NCBI RefSeq assembly: GCF_003403075.1
Contig: NZ_CP031557.1
Coordinates: forward strand, 992,001-1,056,000
Length of the DNA stretch: 64,000 nucleotides
Reading direction: 5' to 3'
Source of the DNA: Flavobacterium psychrotrophum
GTDB lineage: Bacteria; Bacteroidota; Bacteroidia; Flavobacteriales; Flavobacteriaceae
Below, in pieces: positions 42,637 through 50,708 of the stretch. A program made the position numbers and the translations under genes. A model generated the notes under the pieces. It ran no database searches, was not told where the DNA came from, and saw only the letters and a list, made by a program, of their open reading frames with translations. Every line of letters begins with the position of its first letter. Within the stretch, counting starts at the first letter, position 1.

Positions 42637-43230
42637 ATGTTTAAGAAAATATTCAAAAATATGAGCCGAGAGCAATCTGAAAACGCCGAGAAAGAGCTAA
42701 AACAGGACGAATTAGTAAATGAAACTGAGCAAACTGCTGACCAAACGGCAGAGGAGGGGCTACCTTCTGCAGAAAACCTATCGGAAGAAGAACAGTTAAG
42801 GGAAGACCTTGCTGCCGAAAAAGACAAATTCCTGCGCCTTTTTGCAGAGTTTGAAAACTATAAAAAACGTACCTCTAAAGAGCGTATCGACCTGTTTAAA
42901 ACAGCAAACCAGGAAGTGCTGCAAGCCATGCTGCCTGTACTTGACGATTTTGACCGTGCCCTTGTGCAAATAAGCAAGAGCGAAGATGAGGTATTGCTTA
43001 AAGGTGTAGAACTGATACACAATAAACTTAAAGATACCCTTACATCTAAGGGGCTGGAGCAGGTAGAACTTAAAGCCGGAGATGCTTTTGATGCCGATTT
43101 TGCCGAAGCAATTACACAAATACCTGCACCTACACCTAAGCTTAAAGGTAAAATTGTAGATGTGGTGGAGAAAGGATATAAGCTGGGAGACAAAATTATC
43201 CGTTTCCCTAAGGTAGTACTGGGTAATTAA
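42637..43230 (+). CDS. grpE: GrpE nucleotide exchange factor
   Basis: 197 residues; start could also be the Met at residue 9. Acidic N-terminus, long coiled coil (about 45-110, with RLFAEFENYKKRTSKER), and the C-terminal beta domain (GYKLGDKIIRFPKVVLGN). It drives ADP release from DnaK. dnaJ follows 21 bp later; dnaK is not in the window. Confidence 0.96.
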   Translation: MFKKIFKNMSREQSENAEKELKQDELVNETEQTADQTAEEGLPSAENLSEEEQLREDLAAEKDKFLRLFAEFENYKKRTSKERIDLFKTANQEVLQAMLPVLDDFDRALVQISKSEDEVLLKGVELIHNKLKDTLTSKGLEQVELKAGDAFDADFAEAITQIPAPTPKLKGKIVDVVEKGYKLGDKIIRFPKVVLGN

Positions 43231-43251
43231 TTTTAAAGAGTAACGGGCATA

Positions 43252-44385
43252 ATGGCAAAGAGAGATTATTATGAAGTACTGGGCATTGACAGAGGTGCAT
43301 CAGCAGATCAGATAAAAAAAGCATACCGTAAAAAAGCAATAGAACACCACCCTGACAAAAATCCGGGCGATAAATCTGCCGAAGAAAAATTTAAAGAAGC
43401 AGCCGAAGCATACGAAATACTTAGCGATGCTAGTAAAAAAGCACGTTATGACCAGTACGGCCACGGCGCCTTTGAAGGCGGTGGTGGCGGTGGAGGTTTC
43501 CATGGCGGTGGCATGAACATGGATGATATTTTCAGCCAGTTTGGCGATATCTTTGGCGGTGCTTTTGGCGGCGGCGGAGGTTTTGGTGGTTTTGGCGGTG
43601 GCGGTGGCCAGCGTCGTGTAAAAGGCAGCAACCTGCGTATAAAAGTTAAACTTACCCTTGAGGAAGTTGCTAACGGCGTAGAAAAGAAAGTTAAGGTAAA
43701 ACGCAAAGTTCAGGCTAAAGGCGTACAGTACAGAACGTGTCCTACCTGTAATGGTGCAGGACAGGTAATGAAAATTACCAATACAATCCTGGGTCGTATG
43801 CAAACGGCATCTACCTGCCATAGCTGTGGCGGTTCTGGCCAGATCATAGAAAGCAAGCCGGCTAATGCCGATGCTCAGGGTATGGTGATGGAAGACGAAA
43901 CTGTAAGCATAAAAATACCTGCCGGCGTAGCCGATGGCATGCAGCTAAAAGTAAGCGGTAAGGGTAATGATGCACCGGGTGGCAACAGCATACCGGGCGA
44001 CCTTATTGTGGCAATAGAAGAGGTAGAGCATGATACACTTAAGCGTGAAGGCGAAAACCTGCACCTGGATTTGTATATAAGCTTTGCTGAAGCTGCACTG
44101 GGTACCTCTCAGGATATTGAAACGGTAACCGGAAAGGTGCGCATTAAACTTGAAGAAGGCATACAAAGCGGTAAGATACTAAGGCTTAAAGGTAAAGGAT
44201 TACCAAGCCTTAACAGCTATGGTAACGGCGATTTGCTTATTCATGTAAATGTATGGACGCCAAAAACGCTTAACAAAGAGCAACGTCAGTTTTTTGAGAA
44301 AGCTCTTACAGACGACAATTTCAGGCCAAATCCTGAAAAGAGCGACAAATCTTTTTTTGAAAAAGTTAAAGATATGTTTTCGTAA
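43252..44385 (+). CDS. dnaJ: DnaJ chaperone with two zinc repeats
   Basis: 377 residues. J domain with HPD at 33-35, Gly/Phe-rich linker 74-120, zinc region, and C-terminal substrate-binding domains. Only two CxxCxGxG repeats are present (163-170 and 189-196) instead of four, so only one zinc site can form. It stimulates DnaK ATPase and delivers clients. Cotranscribed with grpE. Confidence 0.96.
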   Translation: MAKRDYYEVLGIDRGASADQIKKAYRKKAIEHHPDKNPGDKSAEEKFKEAAEAYEILSDASKKARYDQYGHGAFEGGGGGGGFHGGGMNMDDIFSQFGDIFGGAFGGGGGFGGFGGGGGQRRVKGSNLRIKVKLTLEEVANGVEKKVKVKRKVQAKGVQYRTCPTCNGAGQVMKITNTILGRMQTASTCHSCGGSGQIIESKPANADAQGMVMEDETVSIKIPAGVADGMQLKVSGKGNDAPGGNSIPGDLIVAIEEVEHDTLKREGENLHLDLYISFAEAALGTSQDIETVTGKVRIKLEEGIQSGKILRLKGKGLPSLNSYGNGDLLIHVNVWTPKTLNKEQRQFFEKALTDDNFRPNPEKSDKSFFEKVKDMFS

Positions 44386-44408
44386 TTTAAGAAAAATTTA
44401 TACATTTG

Positions 44409-44441
44409 AAATTCACTATTCAATTAGTGAATTTTTCTTTT
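44409..44441 (+). terminator. Intrinsic terminator after dnaJ (first of two)
   Basis: AAATTCACTA/TAGTGAATTT, perfect 10-bp stem, 6-nt loop, followed by TTCTTTTT. Confidence 0.8.
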
Positions 44442-44455
44442 TCATAGCAATTTTT

Positions 44456-44499
44456 CCCATCCTTGTACGCTTACGCATTATAAGGGTGGGTTTTTTTTT
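44456..44499 (+). terminator. Second terminator-like hairpin after dnaJ
   Basis: CCCATCCTT (44456-44464) and AAGGGTGGG (44482-44490), with one G-T pair, then a run of nine T. A tandem back-up terminator before the ABC exporter operon. Confidence 0.6.
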
Positions 44500-44594
44500 A
44501 TTATTGGTATTTTAACTTCTGTTAATTATTAATGTAACATTTTGGGTAGCATTGCGCCTTATTGTTGTAATTTTACAATTCGCAATAAAACACA

Positions 44595-45524
44595 ATGAAT
44601 TCTATACTCGAAGTTAAAAATGTTGTAAAGCAATATGGCGATTACACAGCACTAAACAGTGTATCGTTAAGCGTTCCTAAAGGCAGCATTTATGGACTGC
44701 TTGGCCCCAACGGTGCCGGCAAAACATCATTAATCCGCATCATTAATCAAATAACCATGCCCGATGGGGGAGAGGTATTGCTGGACGGCGAACCGCTTAA
44801 TCCCAGCCATGTGTCTCACATTGGCTATATGCCGGAGGAGCGTGGCCTTTACAAGACCATGAAAGTGGGCGAGCAGGCACTATACCTGGCGCAGCTAAAA
44901 GGGCTTAGTAAAAAAGAAGCTAAGGAGCAGCTGGACTATTGGTTTGAAAAACTGGAGATAAAAGGCTGGTGGAATAAAAAGATACAGGAGCTGAGCAAGG
45001 GTATGGCCCAAAAAATACAGTTTGTGGTTACGGTATTGCACCGCCCTAAACTGCTTATTCTTGATGAGCCGTTTAGTGGTTTTGACCCGGTTAATGCTAA
45101 CCTGATAAAAGACGAAATTATGGAGCTGCGCGATAAGGGCACTACCGTAATTTTTTCTACCCACCGCATGGAGAGTGTAGAAGATATGTGCGACCACATT
45201 GCCCTTATCCATAAATCGAACAAGCTTATAGAAGGCCCTTTGCAGGAGGTTAAAAAACAGTACCGCACCAATACGTTTGAGGTAGGTATTGTTCCGAAAA
45301 ATTTTCAGGGCTTACTGGCAGATGTCAGTACAAAATATGCTACAAAACAGGCCAACTTTAAAACACTAGACGACGAGCTTAAGCTTCAGGTATCGTTACC
45401 ACAGGGCGAAAAGCCGCGCGAACTCCTGCAATACCTTATGCAGCACGGCGAGGTAACTTATTTTGTAGAAAAGATACCAAGTGTAAACGATATATTTATT
45501 CAAACCGTTAGCCAAAAACAATAA
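44595..45524 (+). CDS. ABC transporter ATP-binding protein (NatA-like)
   Basis: 309 residues. Walker A GPNGAGKT 37-44, signature LSKGM 133-137 (usually LSGGQ), Walker B LLILDE 153-158, H-loop His 190. C-terminal extension of about 90 residues as in the NatA/DUF4162 group. It pairs with the permease that begins 1 bp after its stop. Substrate unknown; Na+ export is known for NatAB. Confidence 0.93.
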   Translation: MNSILEVKNVVKQYGDYTALNSVSLSVPKGSIYGLLGPNGAGKTSLIRIINQITMPDGGEVLLDGEPLNPSHVSHIGYMPEERGLYKTMKVGEQALYLAQLKGLSKKEAKEQLDYWFEKLEIKGWWNKKIQELSKGMAQKIQFVVTVLHRPKLLILDEPFSGFDPVNANLIKDEIMELRDKGTTVIFSTHRMESVEDMCDHIALIHKSNKLIEGPLQEVKKQYRTNTFEVGIVPKNFQGLLADVSTKYATKQANFKTLDDELKLQVSLPQGEKPRELLQYLMQHGEVTYFVEKIPSVNDIFIQTVSQKQ

Positions 45525-45525
45525 C

Positions 45526-46818
45526 ATGAGCTTATCATTAATTATAAAAAGGGAATTTACGGCTAAGGTGCGCAACAAGTCGTTTATTGTAATGACGTTT
45601 CTTAGTCCGCTGTTGTTTGTAGCTATGGGTGGGCTTGTGGCATATCTTTCTAGTGTTAACAAAGATGAAGTTACCAAGATAGCGATATATGACCAAAGCG
45701 GTTTTTTAAAAGACGACCTTAAAAGCGATGACCATATCCAGTACAACGACCTTACTGCACTGCCATTTGAAGCGGCTAAAAAAGAGGCCACTAAAGATTA
45801 TGTTGGGCTTGTTTATGTGCCTAAGCTTACCGATACTGTACAACTGCAAAGCAAGGTACAGTACATAAGCAATGAGAGTCCTAATGTAGAATTTGTGTCA
45901 GGGCTAGAGCGTATTATAAACGATAAAGTTACTAAGGCTAATCTTAAGAGGCTTCATTTTGATTATGATAAAATAGAAAAGGCTAAGGCCGATACAGCTG
46001 TAAAACTGAGCAAATTTAGTGGCGAAGAAACCACTAAGGGTGCAACCTGGTTACGCATTGGCATCGGTGGCGGTTCTGGCTACCTTATCATGATGTTTAT
46101 TATTATTTATGGTAATATGGTAATGCGCAGCGTTATTGAAGAAAAAACAAACCGTATTATTGAAATTATCATATCATCGGTAAAACCATTCAGGCTCATG
46201 ATGGGCAAAATTGTAGGTACATCATTAGCCGGCTTGCTACAGTTTTTTATCTGGGCAGTATTGGGCACGGTGTTGCTTATCGTACTTACCAGTGTATTTG
46301 GAATGGAAATGGGTGGTGGTGCCGGCATGGCACAACAGCAGGCCGCGCAGGTTAGCCAGAGCGATGCAGCACTAATTTTTGCTGAATTGCTTAAACTGCC
46401 ATTATTTACCATGTTCATTTCGTTTATCGTGTTTTTTATTGGAGGATTTTATTTGTACAGTTCATTATATGCAGCCATTGGTGCAGCAGTAGATAGCGAG
46501 ACCGATTCTCAGCAGTTCCTTTTACCTATCATCATGCCATTAATGTTGGGGGTATATGTAGGCTTTTTTACCGTTATGAGCGATCCTAACGGTACAGTGG
46601 CGACTGTTTTTAGTATGATACCATTAACATCGCCTATTGTTATGCTAATGCGTATACCGTTTGGTGTGCCGCTTTGGCAGGTATTACTGTCAGTAGGCAT
46701 ATTGTTTGCTACTTTCTTTTTAGTGGTGTGGTTTGCGGCAAAAATTTACCGCATAGGTATATTGATGTATGGCAAAAAGCCAACGTATAAAGAGATATTC
46801 AAGTGGCTTAAGTATTAG
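45526..46818 (+). CDS. ABC-2 type permease (NatB-like)
   Basis: 430 residues. One N-terminal TM (about 23-45), a large extracytoplasmic domain (50-180), then five or six TM segments, matching the ABC-2/NatB family. FRLMMGKIVGTSLAGL marks the coupling region. Partner of the upstream ATPase. Confidence 0.92.
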   Translation: MSLSLIIKREFTAKVRNKSFIVMTFLSPLLFVAMGGLVAYLSSVNKDEVTKIAIYDQSGFLKDDLKSDDHIQYNDLTALPFEAAKKEATKDYVGLVYVPKLTDTVQLQSKVQYISNESPNVEFVSGLERIINDKVTKANLKRLHFDYDKIEKAKADTAVKLSKFSGEETTKGATWLRIGIGGGSGYLIMMFIIIYGNMVMRSVIEEKTNRIIEIIISSVKPFRLMMGKIVGTSLAGLLQFFIWAVLGTVLLIVLTSVFGMEMGGGAGMAQQQAAQVSQSDAALIFAELLKLPLFTMFISFIVFFIGGFYLYSSLYAAIGAAVDSETDSQQFLLPIIMPLMLGVYVGFFTVMSDPNGTVATVFSMIPLTSPIVMLMRIPFGVPLWQVLLSVGILFATFFLVVWFAAKIYRIGILMYGKKPTYKEIFKWLKY

Positions 46819-46839
46819 TTTGTTCCTGCATTGAGTATT

Positions 46840-46976
46840 TAACCATATAGGTACATAGCCTGTTATGTGCTAAAAACATGAAGTTTACATAAGTTTAAGC
46901 TCCGCTTACATAGCTATGTGTAGATTTTCTCTATCCATACTTTATACGTTTAAAAAGCTATGTCTCTATGTGGTTA
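46840..46976. repeat. Imperfect inverted-repeat element with ACATAG motifs
   Basis: Left arm 46840-46860 and right arm 46956-46976 match in 17 of 21 positions as inverted repeats. A perfect palindrome ACATAGCTATGT lies inside (46908-46919). The 46819-47126 gap holds nothing else convincing. Looks like a non-autonomous intergenic repeat. Confidence 0.5.
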
Positions 46977-47126
46977 TAAAATATATAGAAGTGGAAATGC
47001 AGATGTAATTAAAGACTAATTCTATTCAAATAATTGTTAACTGATTAGTATGTTACATTTTAAAAAGATATATTGAGGTTTAATTACTCAAAGTCTAATA
47101 ATATAAAACACCAACAATCTCAATAC

Positions 47127-48290
47127 ATGCCAAAAATACTGATAATAGAAGATGAAGCCGCCATTCGCCGTGTGCTGGGCAAGATACTTAGTGAGGAAAA
47201 CGACACCTACAAAGTAGAGGAAGCCGCAGACGGGCAGGAAGGGCTTGAAAAAATAAAGAACGACGATTACGACCTTGTACTGTGCGACATTAAGATGCCA
47301 AAAATGGATGGTGTCGAGGTGCTGGAAGCCGTAAAAAAGATTAAGCCTGAGATTCCGTTTGTAATGATCTCCGGTCATGGCGACCTTGAAACCGCCATTA
47401 ACACCATGCGTCTTGGGGCTTTTGACTATATCTCAAAACCACCCGACCTTAACAGGCTGCTAAACACGGTACGTAATGCGCTCGACCGTAAAGTGCTTGT
47501 GGTAGAAAACAAGATGCTGAAAAAGAAGGTTAGCAAAAGCTATGAAATGGTTGGGGCCAGCGATGCCATTAACCACATTAAAGAAATCATTGAAAAGGTA
47601 GCGCCTACCGATGCCCGCGTACTTATTACGGGGCCAAACGGTACCGGTAAAGAAGCCGTAGCCCACTGGCTGCACGAAAAAAGTGACCGTGCCACAGCTC
47701 CTTTTATTGAGGTAAACTGTGCCGCCATACCCAGCGAACTTATAGAGAGCGAACTTTTTGGTCATGTTAAGGGTGCGTTTACCAGTGCAGTAAAAGACCG
47801 TGCCGGTAAGTTTGAAGCGGCAGATAACGGCACCATCTTCCTGGATGAGATAGGCGATATGAGCCTTCCGGCGCAGGCTAAGGTGTTGCGTGCGCTTCAG
47901 GAGAATATGATACAAAGGGTAGGGGCTGAGAAAGATATTAAAGTTAATGTGCGCGTAATTGCGGCTACAAATAAAGACCTGAAAAAAGAAATTGCCGAAG
48001 GCCGTTTCCGTGAGGATTTATACCACCGCCTTGCCGTAATACTGGTTAAGGTTCCGGCGCTAAACGACAGGCGCGATGATATTCCGCTGCTTGTAGAGCA
48101 CTTTGCCGAAAAGATAGCCAGCGAGCAGGGCAACGCCCAGAAACGCTTCTCTACAGATGCTATAAATCTGTTACAGGAGTATGACTGGACGGGTAACATC
48201 CGCGAACTGCGAAATGTGGTAGAACGCCTTATTATTCTTGGCGGCAGCGAAATATCTGAAACCGATGTAAGGCTTTTTGCCAGTAAATAA
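47127..48290 (+). CDS. NtrC-type response regulator lacking a DNA-binding domain
   Basis: 387 residues from ATG at 47127; an upstream TTG frame is rejected. Receiver domain 1-120 with phospho-acceptor Asp 54 and Lys 104; AAA+ domain with Walker A GPNGTGKE 169-176 and GAFTSA 216-221 (the sigma-54 contact loop, canonical GAFTGA). It ends shortly after the AAA+ lid (ETDVRLFASK); there is no Fis-type HTH. It may activate sigma-54 promoters from solution or do another job. No sensor kinase gene is adjacent. Confidence 0.9.
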   Translation: MPKILIIEDEAAIRRVLGKILSEENDTYKVEEAADGQEGLEKIKNDDYDLVLCDIKMPKMDGVEVLEAVKKIKPEIPFVMISGHGDLETAINTMRLGAFDYISKPPDLNRLLNTVRNALDRKVLVVENKMLKKKVSKSYEMVGASDAINHIKEIIEKVAPTDARVLITGPNGTGKEAVAHWLHEKSDRATAPFIEVNCAAIPSELIESELFGHVKGAFTSAVKDRAGKFEAADNGTIFLDEIGDMSLPAQAKVLRALQENMIQRVGAEKDIKVNVRVIAATNKDLKKEIAEGRFREDLYHRLAVILVKVPALNDRRDDIPLLVEHFAEKIASEQGNAQKRFSTDAINLLQEYDWTGNIRELRNVVERLIILGGSEISETDVRLFASK

Positions 48291-48298
48291 GTTTTTTT

Positions 48299-48384
48299 CG
48301 CAAAGGCTCGCAAAGAAGCCACGAAGTTTCGCCAGGTTTTATAATTCTTTGCGTTCCTTTGCGGTGGCTTTGTGAGCCTTTGTG
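48299..48384. repeat. Inverted intergenic repeat (CAAAGGCTC type)
   Basis: CAAAGGCTCGCAAAG (48301-48315) and CTTTGTGAGCCTTTG (48368-48382) pair with one mismatch. The interior carries more CGCAAAG-like words. Related in vocabulary to the element at 63317. Confidence 0.55.
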
Positions 48385-48402
48385 TAATAATATTTTTAAA
48401 AA

Positions 48403-49074
48403 GTGAAATTAAAAAAAATAAACCCCGGATTACAACAAGACCTTGAAATAGCGGGCTTGACTGAAGCTACAGAACTTCAGAGAGAAACTTTTGGATCAAT
48501 TAAGAGCGGTGCAGACTGCGTTATTTGCGGTCCTTCTGAAGAGGGTAAGACCACAGCTATTGTAATTAACGTAATCCAGAAGCTTGAAAAAGAGTTTATG
48601 GAGTCGCCCCGTGCACTGATATTTGTACAGGATAAGCCTAAGATGCTGGAGATGATGGACCTGTTTGAGAAATTTGGCAAGCATACAGACCTTCGCGTAT
48701 ATGGCGTGCACGATAAGACCAATCTTGATGAGGATAAAAACCAGATATCTCTGGGTATTGATGTGCTTATAGGTACACCAATAAGACTGAGCGATATGTT
48801 TGGTGGTGCCGGCTTTGACGTAAACCAGCTTAAAATGTTTATTGTTGATGATGCCGATATATTGCTAAAGGCAAGGCACGAAACCAGGATTGCCCGCATT
48901 AGCGATGGTATAGCCAAAGTACAGCGCCTGTTTTTTACCGATGTTATTACCGAGCGTGTAGAGTCGGTTGCAGACAGGCTGATGATAGAACCGCTTTTCT
49001 TTGAAATGGAAGAAGGGGAGGAAGAAGAAGAACATGACGACGAAGCCGAAGGCTTTGAGCATGAGGCTGAATAG
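48403..49074 (+). CDS. Degenerate single-domain DEAD-box-like protein
   Basis: 223 residues with GTG start at 48403. Only the RecA1 half of a DEAD helicase is present: Q-motif-like start (GLTEATELQRETF), altered Walker A GPSEEGKTT (usually AxTGxGKT), IGTPIRLSDM for the GTPGR motif, VDDAD for DEAD, and FFTDV for SAT. The second RecA domain is missing and the tail is a run of Glu/Asp. Unwinding is unlikely; RNA or nucleotide binding may remain. Confidence 0.75.
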   Translation: MKLKKINPGLQQDLEIAGLTEATELQRETFGSIKSGADCVICGPSEEGKTTAIVINVIQKLEKEFMESPRALIFVQDKPKMLEMMDLFEKFGKHTDLRVYGVHDKTNLDEDKNQISLGIDVLIGTPIRLSDMFGGAGFDVNQLKMFIVDDADILLKARHETRIARISDGIAKVQRLFFTDVITERVESVADRLMIEPLFFEMEEGEEEEEHDDEAEGFEHEAE

Positions 49075-49119
49075 CCTTATGTCGAACTAAAATTAATTAT
49101 CTTTATAATAAAAGTTATT

Positions 49120-49713
49120 ATGCCTGCAATTACCGATATCAGCCAGCTGGATATGGATAAGACCTATTCATATGCCGATTACCTTACCTGGAAATTTCAG
49201 GACAGGCTCGAATTGCTTAAAGGTAAAATATTTAAGATGAGTCCCGCACCGGGAAGGACACATCAAACTATTGTAGGCAGGTTTCATATTGAACTGGCTA
49301 AATATTTTGCTAAAGGCAAGTGTCAGCTATATTTATCTCCGTTTGACGTGCGAATGCTCAACCGCAAAAAGAGTACGCCCGATAAAGAAGTATATACGGT
49401 AGTACAGCCTGACCTATGTGTGGTTTGCAGTGAAGATAAATTAGATGAGCGTGGCTGTAACGGTGCGCCAGATCTTGTTATAGAGATACTTTCTCCCGGT
49501 AATTCTAAAAAGGAATTGGGTATTAAATTTGACCTTTATGAAGAGGCCGGCGTGCTGGAGTACTGGATTGTAGAACCTGCCGAAAAAACAGTATTTGTCT
49601 ATTCTCTGGTTAACGGTAAACTTTCGGGACAGCGCCCGCTGACGGAAGATGACCTTATTAAAAGTCCGTTATTTCCACAACTTGATTTTAGCATAGCTGA
49701 AATTTTTGAATAA
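49120..49713 (+). CDS. Uma2-family (DUF820) restriction-endonuclease-fold protein
   Basis: 197 residues. PD-(D/E)XK-type core: VVQPDLCVV, then APDLVIEILSPGNSKKELGIKFDLYEEAGVLEYWIVEP, matching DUF820/Uma2. Members are plentiful in Bacteroidota and Cyanobacteria; their function is unresolved. It precedes a GNAT gene by 2 bp. Confidence 0.88.
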   Translation: MPAITDISQLDMDKTYSYADYLTWKFQDRLELLKGKIFKMSPAPGRTHQTIVGRFHIELAKYFAKGKCQLYLSPFDVRMLNRKKSTPDKEVYTVVQPDLCVVCSEDKLDERGCNGAPDLVIEILSPGNSKKELGIKFDLYEEAGVLEYWIVEPAEKTVFVYSLVNGKLSGQRPLTEDDLIKSPLFPQLDFSIAEIFE

Positions 49714-49715
49714 AG

Positions 49716-50240
49716 ATGATGCAACTACAATCAGACCGCCTTTATTACCGCCGCTTTACACCGGCAGATGATGTACTTATGTATGCGCTTGATTCTAACC
49801 CCGAAGTGCACCGTTATCTGGGTAATAATCCTGTAACAGATATTTGCCAGGTGCAGGTATATATCAATAGCCTGCTCGATCAGTATGAGCGCAATGGCAT
49901 TGGCCGTATGGCTGCCTTTACAAAAGATACAGATGAATTTATTGGCTGGGGCGGATTAAAACTGGAGCACAATGTAAACGGACGCGAACAGTTTTATGAC
50001 ATTGGTTACCGCCTGTTACCACAGTTTTGGGGTAAAGGCTACGCTACGGAGTCAGCTACGTTTTTTATTGATTATGGTTTTACTACGCTAAACATTCCTG
50101 TAATTAATGCCACAGCACTGCGTGCAAATATAGCATCCTGCAAAGGCCTTATAAAGTCTGGCCTTACAGAGATTGAAACATTTGATTATAACGGCGACGA
50201 AGCCGTTTGGTTTGAGGTTAGGCGAAAGTTATCTCTATAG
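49716..50240 (+). CDS. GNAT-family N-acetyltransferase (RimJ/RimL-like)
   Basis: 174 residues; the ATG at 49719 is an equal alternative start. Acetyl-CoA loop in YRLLPQFWGKGYATESATFFIDYGF (R/Q-x-x-G-x-G/A), N-terminal strand RLYYRRFTPAD. Acceptor unknown. Confidence 0.88.
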   Translation: MMQLQSDRLYYRRFTPADDVLMYALDSNPEVHRYLGNNPVTDICQVQVYINSLLDQYERNGIGRMAAFTKDTDEFIGWGGLKLEHNVNGREQFYDIGYRLLPQFWGKGYATESATFFIDYGFTTLNIPVINATALRANIASCKGLIKSGLTEIETFDYNGDEAVWFEVRRKLSL

Positions 50241-50287
50241 CCTGTGATATTAGAGTTCCCTGTTTTCAATAAAAAACAGGATAGCTA

Positions 50288-50500
50288 TTACACTGAGTCG
50301 TGTTTTATTTTTCTTTTGGTTTTACTCTTTTTCCTTTCAAATAGATAGCCTATCATCAGGCCTACTACAGCCCATAGAGGCAATCCTAATAATAGTTTTT
50401 CGAGGTCAAAGCGTTCATGGTCTACCAATGGAAAAAGTACCATGGTAATGATGTATAAAATGCCCGCCCATACAAGGCCGGAACGAACCCACTTTTTCAT
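50288..50500 (-). CDS. Small two-TM membrane protein, unknown function
   Basis: 70 residues from ATG at 50500 (a longer frame to 50536 is less likely). Two hydrophobic segments (about 7-24 and 35-53) followed by a basic Lys/Arg tail. No function suggested. Confidence 0.65.
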   Translation of the reverse strand: MKKWVRSGLVWAGILYIITMVLFPLVDHERFDLEKLLLGLPLWAVVGLMIGYLFERKKSKTKRKIKHDSV

Positions 50501-50652
50501 GATATAAAAATTTAGGTTAACAATATGCTGCAACAATCCCGCTAAATTGAGCTGTTTGTTTTTGCATTATCCTAACCAAATATAACGAAATTTTTTAAGA
50601 TTCGCAATTGTTTTCGTTGTCAATACTTTTAATGGTTTAGCATACAACAACC

Positions 50653-50685
50653 AAAAAAAATACCCCGGACATTTATCCGGGGTAT
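50653..50685 (-). terminator. Strong intrinsic terminator after secA
   Basis: ATACCCCGGA (50660-50669) pairs with TCCGGGGTAT (50676-50685), a perfect 10-bp GC-rich stem, followed on the minus strand by T8. Confidence 0.9.
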
Positions 50686-50708
50686 GATTTTTAAGGTTAA
50701 AGCGGGTG

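Noticed and set aside
47073..47126. Upstream TTG start extending the response regulator by 18 residues
   Set aside because: The added residues are not part of a receiver domain, and ATG at 47127 gives a normal receiver N-terminus.
49120..49713. Restriction-modification or defence island
   Set aside because: The Uma2 gene stands alone with a GNAT gene; no methylase or other defence gene is adjacent.
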